From CAVQGZ01 sp964400785 (GTDB lineage Bacteria; Actinomycetota; Actinomycetes; Jiangellales; Jiangellaceae): a stretch of DNA of 46,232 nucleotides. The stretch covers positions 1 to 46,232 of the forward strand of contig CAYNWB010000015.1 in NCBI GenBank assembly GCA_964400785.1, given 5' to 3'. Each line of letters starts with the position of its first letter. The stretch's first letter is position 1. The notes under the pieces are model-generated. The model saw only the letters and a list, made by a program, of their open reading frames with translations. It had not been told where the DNA came from and searched no databases. The position numbers and the translations under genes are program-made. Shown in pieces: positions 34,578-43,509 of the stretch.

Positions 34578-35476
34578 GCGGCGGACAGCGCGTCCACCTC
34601 GACGTCGGGCAGTACCCGGGCAAGTCGGCGCTCCAGCCAGATGAGGCCGACGATGACCCCGGCGCCGGCCAGCGCCAGACCCACCGCGGCGAGCAGGTCG
34701 CCCTCGGGCGCCAGCAGGGTTCGATCGTCGTCCTGCCATGGCCACAGCGCCCGAAGCGACCCGGCCATGAGGCCTGCCAGCACGATGAGCGTGATGCGGG
34801 GACGGTGGCTGAGCAGCCACTGCAGCAGCAGCACGAACGACCCGAGACCCACCGCCGCCCCGAGCGCGAACGCCGCCAGGTAGGCCAGGTCGCGGTCGTT
34901 GACCGCTGCGATGGTCGGCTCGTAGAGCCCCATGCTGAGCAGCAGGAACGACCCCGAGACCCCGGGCAGCGCCAGGGCGCAGACGGCCAGGGCGCCTGAC
35001 GCCGTGACCAGCAGCAGGGTGGGATCCTCGACGGTGGCCGGCGGCAGCCCGGTCAGCACGAAGGCGACGGCCGCAGCCGCTGCGGCGACAAGCAGTGCGC
35101 GGACGTCCCACCGGCCCACCATGCGCGCCGGCACCGAGATGCCCACAACCACCAGCCCGAAGAACACCGAACGGGTCTGCACCGGGTACTGCTCGACCAG
35201 GGGCTCGAGCACGGCGGCGCCGACGACGACCGCGGCCGCCATGCCGACCCCGACCGGAACGACGACTCGCCAGTGCACGTCGGCGAGCAGCTCGCGTGCG
35301 TGCGCGAGGCGTCCGCGCACGAGGGCCAGCAGCCCCCGGACGAACGAGGCGGCAGAGTCGATCAGCGTCTCGTAGAGCCCGATGATCAGGGCGATGGTGC
35401 CCCCGCTGACGCCGGGCACCACCTCGGCGAACCCGATCAGGGCACCCCGGACGAGGTTCACCAGCGCAGCGATCAC
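34547..35476 (-). CDS. DUF368 undecaprenyl-phosphate translocase (PopT-like)
   Basis: A 309-residue polytopic membrane protein with the DUF368 signature at its start: LVRGALIGFAEVVPGVSGGTIA, repeated in the second half as ALALPGVSGSFLLLSMGLYEP. DUF368 proteins have been shown to recycle undecaprenyl phosphate across the membrane for cell-wall synthesis. GTG 35476 is chosen: the family motif begins 9 residues later and TACCCT (35488-35483) lies 6 bases upstream. Confidence 0.88.
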   Translation of the reverse strand: MIAALVNLVRGALIGFAEVVPGVSGGTIALIIGLYETLIDSAASFVRGLLALVRGRLAHARELLADVHWRVVVPVGVGMAAAVVVGAAVLEPLVEQYPVQTRSVFFGLVVVGISVPARMVGRWDVRALLVAAAAAAVAFVLTGLPPATVEDPTLLLVTASGALAVCALALPGVSGSFLLLSMGLYEPTIAAVNDRDLAYLAAFALGAAVGLGSFVLLLQWLLSHRPRITLIVLAGLMAGSLRALWPWQDDDRTLLAPEGDLLAAVGLALAGAGVIVGLIWLERRLARVLPDVEVDALSAAQASPRSSSE

Positions 35477-35482
35477 GGCCAC

Positions 35483-35488
35483 AGGGTA
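35483..35488 (-). promoter_or_regulatory. DUF368 gene -10 element
   Basis: TACCCT on the minus strand, 6 bases before GTG 35476, with no Shine-Dalgarno sequence; leaderless pattern. Confidence 0.45.
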
Positions 35489-35506
35489 CGTACCCGGCGC
35501 GACCCG

Positions 35507-35560
35507 ATGATCGACGGACGATGCCCACACACCGGTGTGCCGCAAGCTTCCGTGGATCAT
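35507..35560. promoter_or_regulatory. 54-bp dyad between DUF368 and trmH genes
   Basis: The two 27-base halves meet at the centre of CACACC|GGTGTG (35528-35539) and match at 20 of 27 positions, including outer arms ATGATC(G/C)ACGGA. The right arm contains GATCAT (35555-35560), the likely -10 of the methylase gene, 6 bases before its GTG. A dimeric or tetrameric regulator bound here would cover that promoter. Confidence 0.5.
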
Positions 35561-35566
35561 GGGGCG

Positions 35567-36211
35567 GTGCCTTCGTCCATCCCGCCCGAGGAGCGACGTG
35601 TCGGCGTCGGGCCATGGGTGGGGGACTGGCCGCAGGACCCCCGCTACGACCCCGAGCTGCTGGCCCACGGGGACGCGCGCAACGTGGTCGACCGGTACCG
35701 CTACTGGTCGACCGAGGCGATCGTGGCCGACCTCGACACCCGCCGGCACCCGTTCGGGGTGGCCATCGAGAACTTCGCCCACGACATGAACATCGGGTCG
35801 GTCGTGCGGACGGCCAACGCGTTCGCCGCGTCGGCCGTGCACATCGTGGGGCGGCGCCGCTGGAACCGGCGGGGGGCGATGGTGACCGACCGCTACCAGC
35901 ACCTGCGCTACCACACCGATGCGGCGGCACTCGGCCGCTGGGCGAGCGAGCAGGGCATCGCGCTGATCGGCGTCGACAACGTGGCCGGCTCGGTGCCCGT
36001 GGAGACCTACGACCTGCCCCGGCGCTGCGTGCTGCTCTTCGGGCAGGAGGGGACAGGGCTGAGCGAGCAGGCGCAGCAGACCGCCGACACGGTGCTCTCG
36101 ATCGCCCAGTTCGGCTCGACTCGGTCGATCAACGCCGGAGCGGCGGCGGCCATCGCGATGCACGCGTGGGTTCGTCGCCACGTGTTCGAGCAGCGGCCGT
36201 CACCTCAGTGA
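35567..36211 (+). CDS. TrmH/SpoU-family RNA methyltransferase
   Basis: A 214-residue SPOUT methylase. The three family motifs are present: NIGSVVRTANAF (motif 1), LLFGQEGTGLSEQ (motif 2) and FGSTRSINAGAAAAIAMH (motif 3), which form the trefoil knot that binds S-adenosylmethionine. Target is probably a 2'-O position in tRNA or rRNA. The N-terminal 50 residues (VGPWVGDWPQDPRYDPELL) are typical of the actinobacterial group beside pyrE. GTG 35567 with a -10-like GATCAT 6 bases upstream. Confidence 0.88.
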   Translation: MPSSIPPEERRVGVGPWVGDWPQDPRYDPELLAHGDARNVVDRYRYWSTEAIVADLDTRRHPFGVAIENFAHDMNIGSVVRTANAFAASAVHIVGRRRWNRRGAMVTDRYQHLRYHTDAAALGRWASEQGIALIGVDNVAGSVPVETYDLPRRCVLLFGQEGTGLSEQAQQTADTVLSIAQFGSTRSINAGAAAAIAMHAWVRRHVFEQRPSPQ

Positions 36212-36265
36212 GAGACGGTCGAAGGACCCTGGACCCGGGCGTGGTCGCCGGGGCACGATGCGGCC

Positions 36266-36727
36266 GTGGCTTCGGCACCAGCGGGCTGGTACCCCGACCC
36301 GGCCGGGTCGCGCAGCGCCCGGTACTGGGACGGGCAGCGTTGGACCGAGCACCTGAAAGCGAGCTCTTCCCCTACCGGGACGAGCGCGGCGGGGGTCTCC
36401 GGCGCCACGACGGTCGATCTCGACCAGCTCATCACCTCGTTCGCCCAGCAGTGGCAGCGTCGTCAGGCCGCCCGGTCGCGCACCTCGGCACCGTCGCCGC
36501 AGTCGTCGGCGAGGGGCGTCACCACGCACTCGACGCTGGTGTCACGGGACACGTCGCTGACGCACTCGCCCAGGGTCAGCGGGCCGGCCCCGCGCCGCTG
36601 GACGAACCTCGCCTCGTGGGCCCTGATCGCCGCGGTGCTGGTGGTGGGCCTCGTCCTGCTCGTCGCTCTCCTCGCCGGCGGCCCCGACGCTGACCTGGCC
36701 GACACCCTGGGCGAGATGCTCGGCTGA
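36266..36727 (+). CDS. DUF2510 domain membrane protein
   Basis: A 153-residue protein. DUF2510 is at the N-terminus: GWYPDPAGSRSARYWDGQRW. A Ser/Gln-rich linker follows, then one membrane segment near the C-terminus (LASWALIAAVLVVGLVLLVALL, about 118-139) and a short acidic tail. DUF2510 is found at the ends of many actinobacterial membrane proteins; function unknown. GTG 36266 has CACGAT (36254-36259) 6 bases upstream and no Shine-Dalgarno. It converges with the phosphatase gene. Confidence 0.75.
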   Translation: MASAPAGWYPDPAGSRSARYWDGQRWTEHLKASSSPTGTSAAGVSGATTVDLDQLITSFAQQWQRRQAARSRTSAPSPQSSARGVTTHSTLVSRDTSLTHSPRVSGPAPRRWTNLASWALIAAVLVVGLVLLVALLAGGPDADLADTLGEMLG

Positions 36728-36734
36728 CGGGGCG

Positions 36735-37514
36735 TCAGATCTCGTCGACGAGGTCGGCGATGGAGTCCAGCACCCTGGACGGACGGAACGGGTAGCGCTC
36801 GAGGTCGCTGCGTGCTGTGGAGCCGCTCAGTACCAGGATCGACTCCATGCCCGCCTCCAACGCCGAGACGATGTCGGTGTCCATCCGGTCCCCGACCATC
36901 GCCGAGGTCTCCGAGTGCGCCCCGATCTTGTTCAGCCCGGCCCGCATCATCACTGGGTTGGGCTTGCCGACGAAGTAGGCCTGCTTGCGGGTGGCCTTGG
37001 TGATCATGGCGGCTACGGCACCGGTCGCCGGCAGCGCTCCCTCCGTGGACGGCCCGGTCGGGTCTGGGTTGGTGGCCACGAAGCGGGCACCGGCGTCGAT
37101 GAGCCGGATCGCCTTGGTGATCGCCTCGAACGAGTACGTGCGCGTCTCGCCGAGAACCACGTAGTCCGGGGACGCGTCGGTGAGCACGAAGCCGACCTCG
37201 TGCATCGCGGTGGTCAACCCTGCCTCCCCGATCACGTAGGCACGTCCACCGGGCATCTGGTCGCCGAGAAATCGGGCAGTGGCCACCGCCGAGGTCCACA
37301 GGTTCTGCTCCGGCACCTCGATGCCCATGCCGGAGAGCCGGTCGGAGAGGTCGCGGCGGGTGAACATCGAGTTGTTGGTGAGGACGAGGAAGGGCAGCTC
37401 GCGCTCGCGCAGACGCCCGACGAAGTCGGCTGCCCCGGGGATGGGGACGCCCTCGTGGATGAGCACGCCGTCCATGTCGGTGAGCCAGGCCTGCGGCGCG
37501 GGTCGTGTGGTCAC
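36735..37514 (-). CDS. NagD-like HAD-IIA phosphatase
   Basis: A 259-residue HAD hydrolase of subclass IIA. Motif I is LTDMDGVL (nucleophile Asp13, Asp15), motif II LVLTNNS, and the cap-to-core return VGKPNPVMM with the motif III Lys, ending in MVGDRMDTDIVSA. Relatives dephosphorylate nucleotides or sugar phosphates (NagD, PNPase-like); substrate unknown. GTG 37514 is preceded by TAGCGT (37527-37522) at 7 bases. Divergent from the flavoprotein gene. Confidence 0.88.
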   Translation of the reverse strand: MTTRPAPQAWLTDMDGVLIHEGVPIPGAADFVGRLRERELPFLVLTNNSMFTRRDLSDRLSGMGIEVPEQNLWTSAVATARFLGDQMPGGRAYVIGEAGLTTAMHEVGFVLTDASPDYVVLGETRTYSFEAITKAIRLIDAGARFVATNPDPTGPSTEGALPATGAVAAMITKATRKQAYFVGKPNPVMMRAGLNKIGAHSETSAMVGDRMDTDIVSALEAGMESILVLSGSTARSDLERYPFRPSRVLDSIADLVDEI

Positions 37515-37521
37515 GTCACGA

Positions 37522-37545
37522 ACGCTAGGCGGGGGGTCGTACCGT
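37522..37545. promoter_or_regulatory. Compact divergent promoters, phosphatase / flavoprotein
   Basis: In 38 bases between two GTG starts, TAGCGT reads leftward (37527-37522) and TACCGT rightward (37540-37545), each 7 bases from its start codon and 12 bases from each other. Neither gene has a Shine-Dalgarno. Confidence 0.5.
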
Positions 37546-37552
37546 GCGCAGG

Positions 37553-38935
37553 GTGACGCAGAGAGTGGTCGTGATCGGAGGAGACGCGGCGGGCATGAGT
37601 GCGGCGTCCCAGGCGCTGAGAACCGCCAGGACGACCGGGCGCAGCCTCGAGGTGGTCGTGCTGGAGAGAGGCCACTGGACGTCGTACTCGGCGTGCGGGA
37701 TCCCGTACTGGGTGGCCGGTGACGTGGCGGACGCCGAGACGCTCGTCGCTCGCTCACCGGAGCAGCACCGTGCCAACGGCCTCGACGTGCGGACGGGCAC
37801 CGAGGCCGTGGAGATCGACCTTGGTGCCCGCATCGTCCAGGCGCGCACGCTCGAGACCGGGGCGTCGCTGCGGCTGCCCTTCGACGACCTCGTCATCGCT
37901 ACCGGCGCCATCCCGATCAGGCCCGACCTGCCCGGGGCGTGGGGTGACGGCATCCACGGGCTGCAGACCCTGGACGACGGGGCCGGGCTGCTCGACAGCC
38001 TGGCGGCCGGGCGTGAGCTGAAGCAGGCCGTCGTGGTCGGGGCGGGCTACATCGGCATCGAGGTGGCCGAGGCGCTGCACCGGCGTGGCCTGCAGACCAC
38101 GGTGGTCGACATGGCAACCGAGCCGATGACCACCCTCGACCCCGACATGGGCGCGCTCGTGCGCACCGAGATGCAGACGATGGGCATCGCGCTGCGCACG
38201 CAGACGTCGGTCGAGGGCTTCGAGCTCGGCCCGGACAACTGGGTGACGGGCGTGCTGACCTCGGCGGGGACGATCCCCGCCGACCTCGTGGTGCTCGGCA
38301 TCGGGGTGCGCCCGAACACGCGACTTGCCGCCGACGCCGGCCTGCCGCTGGGACGAAGCGGCGGGCTCCAGGTCGACCGGCGTCAGGCAGTGGTCGGCCA
38401 CGAGGGCGTCTGGGCGGCCGGTGACTGCGTCGAGTCGTACCACCGGGTGCGCCAGGAGCCGGTGCACGTCGCTCTGGGTACCCACGCGAACAAGCAGGGC
38501 CGGGTGCTGGGGACGAACCTTGCGGGCGGCTACGACACGTTTGCCGGCGTGGTCGGCACGGCGATCACGAAGGTGTGCGACCTCGAGATCGCCCGTACCG
38601 GTGTGGGAGAGCAGGAGGCGCTCGACGCCGGGTTCTCGGTGTCGGTCGGTCGTGTGGAGTCGACGACCACGGCCGGGTACATGCCGGGCGCCAGTGCCAT
38701 GACCGTCAAGGTCGTCGCCGAGCAGGGGACGGGGCGGATGCTCGGCGCCCAGATCGTCGGTGCCGGCCCAGGGTCGGCCAAGAGGATCGACGCCTGCGCC
38801 TTGGCCGTGTGGAACGAGATGACAGCCGAGGCGCTGGCGATGTCCGACCTTGCCTACGCCCCACCGTTCTCACCGGTGTGGGACCCGGTGCAGATCGCCG
38901 CCCGCCGCGCGGGCGAGGCGGCGACCCGCGCCTAG
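37553..38935 (+). CDS. CoA-disulfide reductase/NADH oxidase-like flavoprotein
   Basis: A 460-residue two-dinucleotide-fold flavoprotein. FAD motif VVVIGGDAAGMSAAS at the N-terminus, single redox cysteine Cys48 in SYSACGIPYWVAG, NAD(P)H motif VVGAGYIGIEVAEAL, and the second FAD block GVWAAGDCVE. The C-terminal dimer domain follows. The lone Cys fits CoA-disulfide reductases and NADH oxidases, not the C-x(4)-C reductases. GTG 37553 preferred over GTG 37544 because TACCGT lies 7 bases upstream of it. Confidence 0.88.
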   Translation: MTQRVVVIGGDAAGMSAASQALRTARTTGRSLEVVVLERGHWTSYSACGIPYWVAGDVADAETLVARSPEQHRANGLDVRTGTEAVEIDLGARIVQARTLETGASLRLPFDDLVIATGAIPIRPDLPGAWGDGIHGLQTLDDGAGLLDSLAAGRELKQAVVVGAGYIGIEVAEALHRRGLQTTVVDMATEPMTTLDPDMGALVRTEMQTMGIALRTQTSVEGFELGPDNWVTGVLTSAGTIPADLVVLGIGVRPNTRLAADAGLPLGRSGGLQVDRRQAVVGHEGVWAAGDCVESYHRVRQEPVHVALGTHANKQGRVLGTNLAGGYDTFAGVVGTAITKVCDLEIARTGVGEQEALDAGFSVSVGRVESTTTAGYMPGASAMTVKVVAEQGTGRMLGAQIVGAGPGSAKRIDACALAVWNEMTAEALAMSDLAYAPPFSPVWDPVQIAARRAGEAATRA

Positions 38936-38943
38936 CGTCCGGC

Positions 38944-39387
38944 TCAGCCCCAGACGAACACCACGTCGCCGGCCGCGACGTCGCCGGACTCCACGACGCT
39001 GCTCAGGGAGTCAGCCGAGCCCTCGAGGGCGACCACGGGAACGGCAGGCGACTTGCCCCCGGCCTCGACCTGCGCCGGGTCCCACGACACGATGGCATCG
39101 CCGGCGGACACGACGGCTCCCTCGGTCGCGTGGACGGTGAAGCCCTCGCCCTTGAGCTGCACCGTGTCGATGCCGAGGTGGACGAGAACCGAGCCGGACT
39201 CGCCTGAGATCACGTAGGCGTGCGGGTGCAGCTTCACGATGGTGCCCGAGATCGGGGCCACGGCGGTACCGGCCTCGCGCACCGGGTCGATGCCGATGCC
39301 GGGGCCGACCATGAGGCCGGCGAAGACGGGGTCGGGTACCTCGCTGATGGGCATCGCGCGGCCGGTGACGGGGGACAGGATCTGCAT
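38944..39387 (-). CDS. crr: PTS EIIA component, glucose type
   Basis: A 147-residue EIIA(Glc)-type protein: SPVTGRAMPISEVPDPVFA at the start, KLHPHAYVI with the conserved partner His, and VLVHLGIDTVQLKGEGF, where His70 takes phosphate from HPr. It passes phosphate to the EIIB domains of the permease encoded divergently at 39623. ATG 39387 with an AGGAG site. It ends 8 bases from the convergent flavoprotein gene. Confidence 0.93.
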   Translation of the reverse strand: MQILSPVTGRAMPISEVPDPVFAGLMVGPGIGIDPVREAGTAVAPISGTIVKLHPHAYVISGESGSVLVHLGIDTVQLKGEGFTVHATEGAVVSAGDAIVSWDPAQVEAGGKSPAVPVVALEGSADSLSSVVESGDVAAGDVVFVWG

Positions 39388-39521
39388 CGAGCTCTCCTAG
39401 GTCGTGGCAGATGGGGTCGGGCCACTGTACGAAGACGACGACGTCGCTGCACCGAGAACGCAGAGACCCGACCGCCGTCCCCGACAGGCTGGAGCAGGGG
39501 CTGGTGGGTCTGCCGATTCCG

Positions 39522-39551
39522 TGGTTGCGGGTGCGCGGCAACGGCTACCGT
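39522..39551 (+). promoter_or_regulatory. Candidate promoter of the PTS permease operon
   Basis: TGGTTG (39522-39527) and TACCGT (39546-39551) are 18 bp apart and would give a leader of about 65 bases before the permease ATG. No DasR-type operator or other clear dyad was found in the 235 bases between the two divergent PTS genes. Confidence 0.4.
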
Positions 39552-39622
39552 CGCCCTCGCCAGGGGTGTGACGAGACTGACGTGTCGGCGGGGCATGTCC
39601 GCGGCCCGGGCGAGGAGGGGCG

Positions 39623-41551
39623 ATGAGCGCGGCAACTGACACCGCACCGGCCAAGCAGTCGATCGGCGCGACGGCCTTCGGGTACCTGCAACGCATCGGC
39701 AAGGCGTTGATGGTGCCGGTCGCCATCCTTCCGGCGGCGGGGCTGCTGCTGGGGATCGGTGCCGGCCTGCAGCAGGACACGCTGACCAACCTCGCCCCCT
39801 GGCTGCTCAGCGACTTCTGGGTCACCGTCTCGACGGTGATGAAGGCCTCTGGCGACATCGTCTTCGCGAACCTGCCCCTGATCTTCGCCATCGGCGTGGC
39901 GATCGGGTTGGCCAACGACGCCGGCGTCGCCGCGCTGGCCGCGACCGTCGGCTACCTCATCTTCAACGTCTCGATCAGCTCGCTGCTCGGCCTGACTCCC
40001 GACTCCATCGCCGGCGACACGCGCTACGCCACGGTGCTGGGGATCCCGTCCCTGCAGACCGGTGTGTTCGGGGGGTTGGCGATCGGAGTCTTGGCGGCTT
40101 GGTGCTACAACCGGTTCTTCACCATCAAGCTGACGCCTGCCCTGGGCTTCTTCGCGGGCAAGCGATTCGTCCCGATCGCCACGGCGGCACTGTCGCTGCT
40201 CGTGGGTGCGCTCTTCATCTTCATCTGGCCACCGATCCAGAGCGGCATCAACACGTTCGCCACCGAGGTCGTGCTCGCCAACCCGATCCCGGGCGCCTTC
40301 GTGTTCGGGCTGATCGAGCGGTCGCTCATCCCGTTCGGTCTGCACCACGTGTGGTACCCGATCTTCTGGTTCGAGTTCGGTGAGTACACCACCGCCGCCG
40401 GCGACCTGGTGCGTGGTGACCAGCGCATCTGGTTCGCCGAGCTGGCGGACGGTCGCGACCAGACCAACGGCCTGTACCCCGACTTCCAGGCGGGAACCTT
40501 CATGACCGGCAAGTACCCGTTCATGATGTTCGGGCTGCCGGCTGCCGCGCTGGCGATGTACCAGTCGGCGAAGACGCACCGGCGCAAGGTGGTCGCCGGC
40601 CTGTTCTTCTCGGCCGGTCTCACCTCGTTCCTCACCGGCATCACCGAGCCGATCGAGTTCACCTTCCTGTTCGTGGCCCCGCTGCTGTTCGTCATCCACG
40701 CGGTGTTCGCTGGGCTGTCGTTCATGATCATGGAGATCCTCAACATCCACATCGGGCTGACGTTCTCCGGCGGCCTCATCGACTTCTTCCTGTTCGGCAT
40801 CCTGCCCGGCCGACAACCGTGGTGGATCTTGGTTCTCGTGGGCCTCGGTTTCGCTGTCGTCTACTACTTCCTCTTCCGGTTCGGCATCAAGCTGCTCGAC
40901 GCGAAGATCCCCGGTCGCGAGGACGACATCGAGGACGAGTTCGAGCAGATGGCCGCAGCCGGGGTGCCCGCCGCGGAGGCCGAGCTCGGTGGTGGACGTG
41001 CCGCCACGGCCACGGCCACGGCGATGGGACCGCGTTTGGTGCAGGCCTTCGGCGGCGCCGGCAACATCAAGAACCTCGACGCGTGCATCACCCGCCTGCG
41101 CATCGAGGTGAACGACAAGGCGAAGGTCGACAAGGACGCCCTCAAGGCCATGGGAGCGGCCGGAGTGGTCGAGGTCGGCAACAACATGCAGGCGATCTTC
41201 GGCCCCAAGGCTGAGGCGCTGAAGGGTGAGATGGAGCAGTCGATGGCCTCCGGGGACGTCGCCCCGAGTACTGCTCCTGCTGCTGCTCCTGCGGCTGCTC
41301 CGGCCGGTGACGACCTGCCCGACACCGAGGCGGGCAAGCTCGTCCGGGCGTTCGGGGGTCGAGGCAACATCGTCAACCTCGACGCCTGCATCACCCGGCT
41401 GCGTATCGAGGTCGCGGACAAGTCCAAGGTCGACAAGGCCGCGATCCAGAAGCTGGGCGCCGCGGGCGTCCTCGAGGTCGGCAACAACGTCCAGGCCATC
41501 TTCGGACCCCGCGCCGACGCGCTGAAGTCCGAGATGCAGAAGCTGATGTAG
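39623..41551 (+). CDS. PTS sugar permease EIICBB (two EIIB domains)
   Basis: A 642-residue permease of the glucose/N-acetylglucosamine family. The EIIC part (about 15-425) has ten or so membrane segments and family blocks such as MVPVAILPAAGLLLGIG and GITEPIEFTFLFVAPLL. Then come two tandem EIIB domains, not one: LVQAFGGAGNIKNLDACITRLR with phospho-Cys488, and LVRAFGGRGNIVNLDACITRLR with Cys589, joined by an Ala/Pro linker (about 548-562). The sugar, glucose or GlcNAc, cannot be decided. ATG 39623 has GAGGAGGGG; ptsI follows 11 bases after the stop. Confidence 0.9.
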   Translation: MSAATDTAPAKQSIGATAFGYLQRIGKALMVPVAILPAAGLLLGIGAGLQQDTLTNLAPWLLSDFWVTVSTVMKASGDIVFANLPLIFAIGVAIGLANDAGVAALAATVGYLIFNVSISSLLGLTPDSIAGDTRYATVLGIPSLQTGVFGGLAIGVLAAWCYNRFFTIKLTPALGFFAGKRFVPIATAALSLLVGALFIFIWPPIQSGINTFATEVVLANPIPGAFVFGLIERSLIPFGLHHVWYPIFWFEFGEYTTAAGDLVRGDQRIWFAELADGRDQTNGLYPDFQAGTFMTGKYPFMMFGLPAAALAMYQSAKTHRRKVVAGLFFSAGLTSFLTGITEPIEFTFLFVAPLLFVIHAVFAGLSFMIMEILNIHIGLTFSGGLIDFFLFGILPGRQPWWILVLVGLGFAVVYYFLFRFGIKLLDAKIPGREDDIEDEFEQMAAAGVPAAEAELGGGRAATATATAMGPRLVQAFGGAGNIKNLDACITRLRIEVNDKAKVDKDALKAMGAAGVVEVGNNMQAIFGPKAEALKGEMEQSMASGDVAPSTAPAAAPAAAPAGDDLPDTEAGKLVRAFGGRGNIVNLDACITRLRIEVADKSKVDKAAIQKLGAAGVLEVGNNVQAIFGPRADALKSEMQKLM

Positions 41552-41562
41552 GGAGATCGCGC

Positions 41563-43233
41563 GTGCAGCAGATCACTGGTGTCGGGGTCAGCCCGGGGCG
41601 GTCGGTGGGGCCCGTGGTGCGCATGCCCGATCCGATCAGCGAGCCCGCCAGCGAGCCGCCGCTGGACGAGGCCGAACGCGACGCCGCGGCTGCGTCCATC
41701 AGCGAGGCGGCCGCCGCGGTGAAGGCCGACCTGGAGAAGCGGGCAGCCGTCGCGAACGAGGAGGGCAAGGCCCTGCTCGAGGCGACCGCGATGATGGCAG
41801 CCGACCCGACCCTGCTGAACGCGGCGAAGTCGAAGGTGACCAAGGACGGCGCCGTGGCGCCACGGGCCGTCTGGGACGCCGCCGACGAGGTGGCCGCGAT
41901 GCTGGAGTCGCTCGGCGGGTACATGGCCGAGCGCGCCCGTGACGTGCAGGACGTCCGCGACCGGATCGTCGCCGGGCTCACGGGACGCCCCGCCCCTGGG
42001 GTGCCGGTTCGCGACGAGCCCTTCGTGCTGGCGGCGATCGACCTGGCTCCGGCCGACACCGCGACGCTCGACCCCCAGACCTGCGTGGGACTGGTCACCG
42101 CCCAAGGAGGCCCGACGTCGCACACCGCGATCCTGGCCAAGGCGCTCGGCCTGCCTGCCGTCGTGGCGGCGCCCGGCGTCCTCGACATCGCCGAGGGCAC
42201 GGTGGTGCTGGTCGACGGCTCGGCGGGCACCGTGGGGCTCAACCCGGACGCCGACACCATCGAGCGCGTCAAGGCCGCCGCGTCCGTCCAGCTCACCTTC
42301 GACGGCGAGGGCGCGACGTCCGACGGCCACCCCGTCCAGCTGCTCGCCAACGTAGGGGACGTCAAGGACGTCGCGGCGGCGGTTGCCGCCAACGCCGAGG
42401 GCGTGGGCCTGTTCCGCACGGAGTTCTGCTTCTTGGACCGGCCGGAGGCTCCGTCGGTCGACGAGCAGGTCACGATGTACCGCGAGGTGCTGGCCGGATT
42501 CCCCGGCAAGAAGGTCGTCATCCGCACGCTGGACGCCGGTGCGGACAAGCCGCTGCCGTTCCTGACGAACACCGACGAGGAGAACCCTGCGCTGGGGGTG
42601 CGGGGCTACCGCACGGCGCTTCGCTCGCCCCAGGTGCTCGACGACCAGCTCGCGGCGATCGCACGGGCGGCCGCGGCCGAGCAGGCCGAGGTGTGGGTCA
42701 TGGCGCCGATGGTGAGCACGGTGGACGAGGCCAAGACCTTCGTGCAGCAGTGCGCGGCGCACGACCTCACCATGGCCGGTGTGATGATCGAGACGCCGGC
42801 GGCGGCGATCACCGCCGACCACGTGCTCGAGTTCGCCATGTTCGCCAGCCTGGGTACGAACGACCTGGGGCAGTACACGATGGCTGCCGACCGCCTCATG
42901 GGCGAGCTGGCTGCGCTGAACGACCCCTGGCAGCCGGCTGTGCTGCGCATGGTCAAGGCCAGCGTCGACGGCGGCGTGGCCAACGGCCGTCCCGTCGGCG
43001 TGTGCGGTGAGGCGGCATCCGACCCCGCGCTCGCCGTCGTTCTCGTCGGCCTCGGGGTGACCAGCCTGTCGATGACGCCCCGCTCGATCGCCGCCGTGGC
43101 TGCCGTGCTCAGCCGCACGTCGCTGCCGGAGTGCCGGCGACTGGCCAAGGTCGCGATGGACGCGCCCACGGCCGTGTCGGGACGAGCGGCTGTGCGCGCC
43201 TCCCTTGCCGTGCTCGAGGAGCTCGGTCTGTAG
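41563..43233 (+). CDS. ptsI: PTS enzyme I (PEP-protein phosphotransferase)
   Basis: A 556-residue EI of normal length. N-terminal HPr-binding helical domain; GGPTSHTAILAKALG with phospho-His187; barrel domain with GLFRTEFCFLDRP, MIETPAAAI and LGTNDLGQYTMAADR; and GVCGEAASDP with the catalytic Cys481. It takes phosphate from phosphoenolpyruvate and gives it to HPr. GTG 41563 follows a GGGAG site 11 bases after the permease stop, so the two form an operon. Confidence 0.95.
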   Translation: MQQITGVGVSPGRSVGPVVRMPDPISEPASEPPLDEAERDAAAASISEAAAAVKADLEKRAAVANEEGKALLEATAMMAADPTLLNAAKSKVTKDGAVAPRAVWDAADEVAAMLESLGGYMAERARDVQDVRDRIVAGLTGRPAPGVPVRDEPFVLAAIDLAPADTATLDPQTCVGLVTAQGGPTSHTAILAKALGLPAVVAAPGVLDIAEGTVVLVDGSAGTVGLNPDADTIERVKAAASVQLTFDGEGATSDGHPVQLLANVGDVKDVAAAVAANAEGVGLFRTEFCFLDRPEAPSVDEQVTMYREVLAGFPGKKVVIRTLDAGADKPLPFLTNTDEENPALGVRGYRTALRSPQVLDDQLAAIARAAAAEQAEVWVMAPMVSTVDEAKTFVQQCAAHDLTMAGVMIETPAAAITADHVLEFAMFASLGTNDLGQYTMAADRLMGELAALNDPWQPAVLRMVKASVDGGVANGRPVGVCGEAASDPALAVVLVGLGVTSLSMTPRSIAAVAAVLSRTSLPECRRLAKVAMDAPTAVSGRAAVRASLAVLEELGL

Positions 43234-43236
43234 CGC

Positions 43237-43509
43237 TCAGGCGTCGAGGTCGGTGGCCAGCAGTGCGGCCAGGGCGTCGAGCGCCTGCTCGGCGCCCTCA
43301 CCCTCGGAGGTCAGGATGACCTCGTCGCCGAACTCTGCGCCGAGCGTCATGATGCCCAGGATGCTCGAGGCGTCGACCGGGTCGGCTCCCGAGCCGGCCT
43401 TCACGATGGTCACCGAGGCCGGCTGCTCCGAGGCGGCCTTGACGAAGATGGCGGCGGGTCGGGCGTGCAGCCCTACCTTGCTGGCGATCGTGACGCTGCG
43501 CTCCGGCAC
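43237..43509 (-). CDS. ptsH: PTS phosphocarrier HPr
   Basis: A 90-residue HPr. GTG 43509 is chosen: AGGAGG lies 5 bases upstream and it puts the phospho-His at the canonical position 15 (KVGLHARPA). DASSILGIM carries the serine region around residue 48. It shuttles phosphate from EI to EIIA. Convergent with ptsI, three bases apart, so it is expressed separately. A TAGCCT -10 candidate lies at 43564-43559. Confidence 0.93.
   Translation of the reverse strand: MPERSVTIASKVGLHARPAAIFVKAASEQPASVTIVKAGSGADPVDASSILGIMTLGAEFGDEVILTSEGEGAEQALDALAALLATDLDA

Noticed and set aside
39388..39622. DasR-type operator upstream of the PTS permease
   Set aside because: No TGGTCTAGACCA-like palindrome is present in this region.
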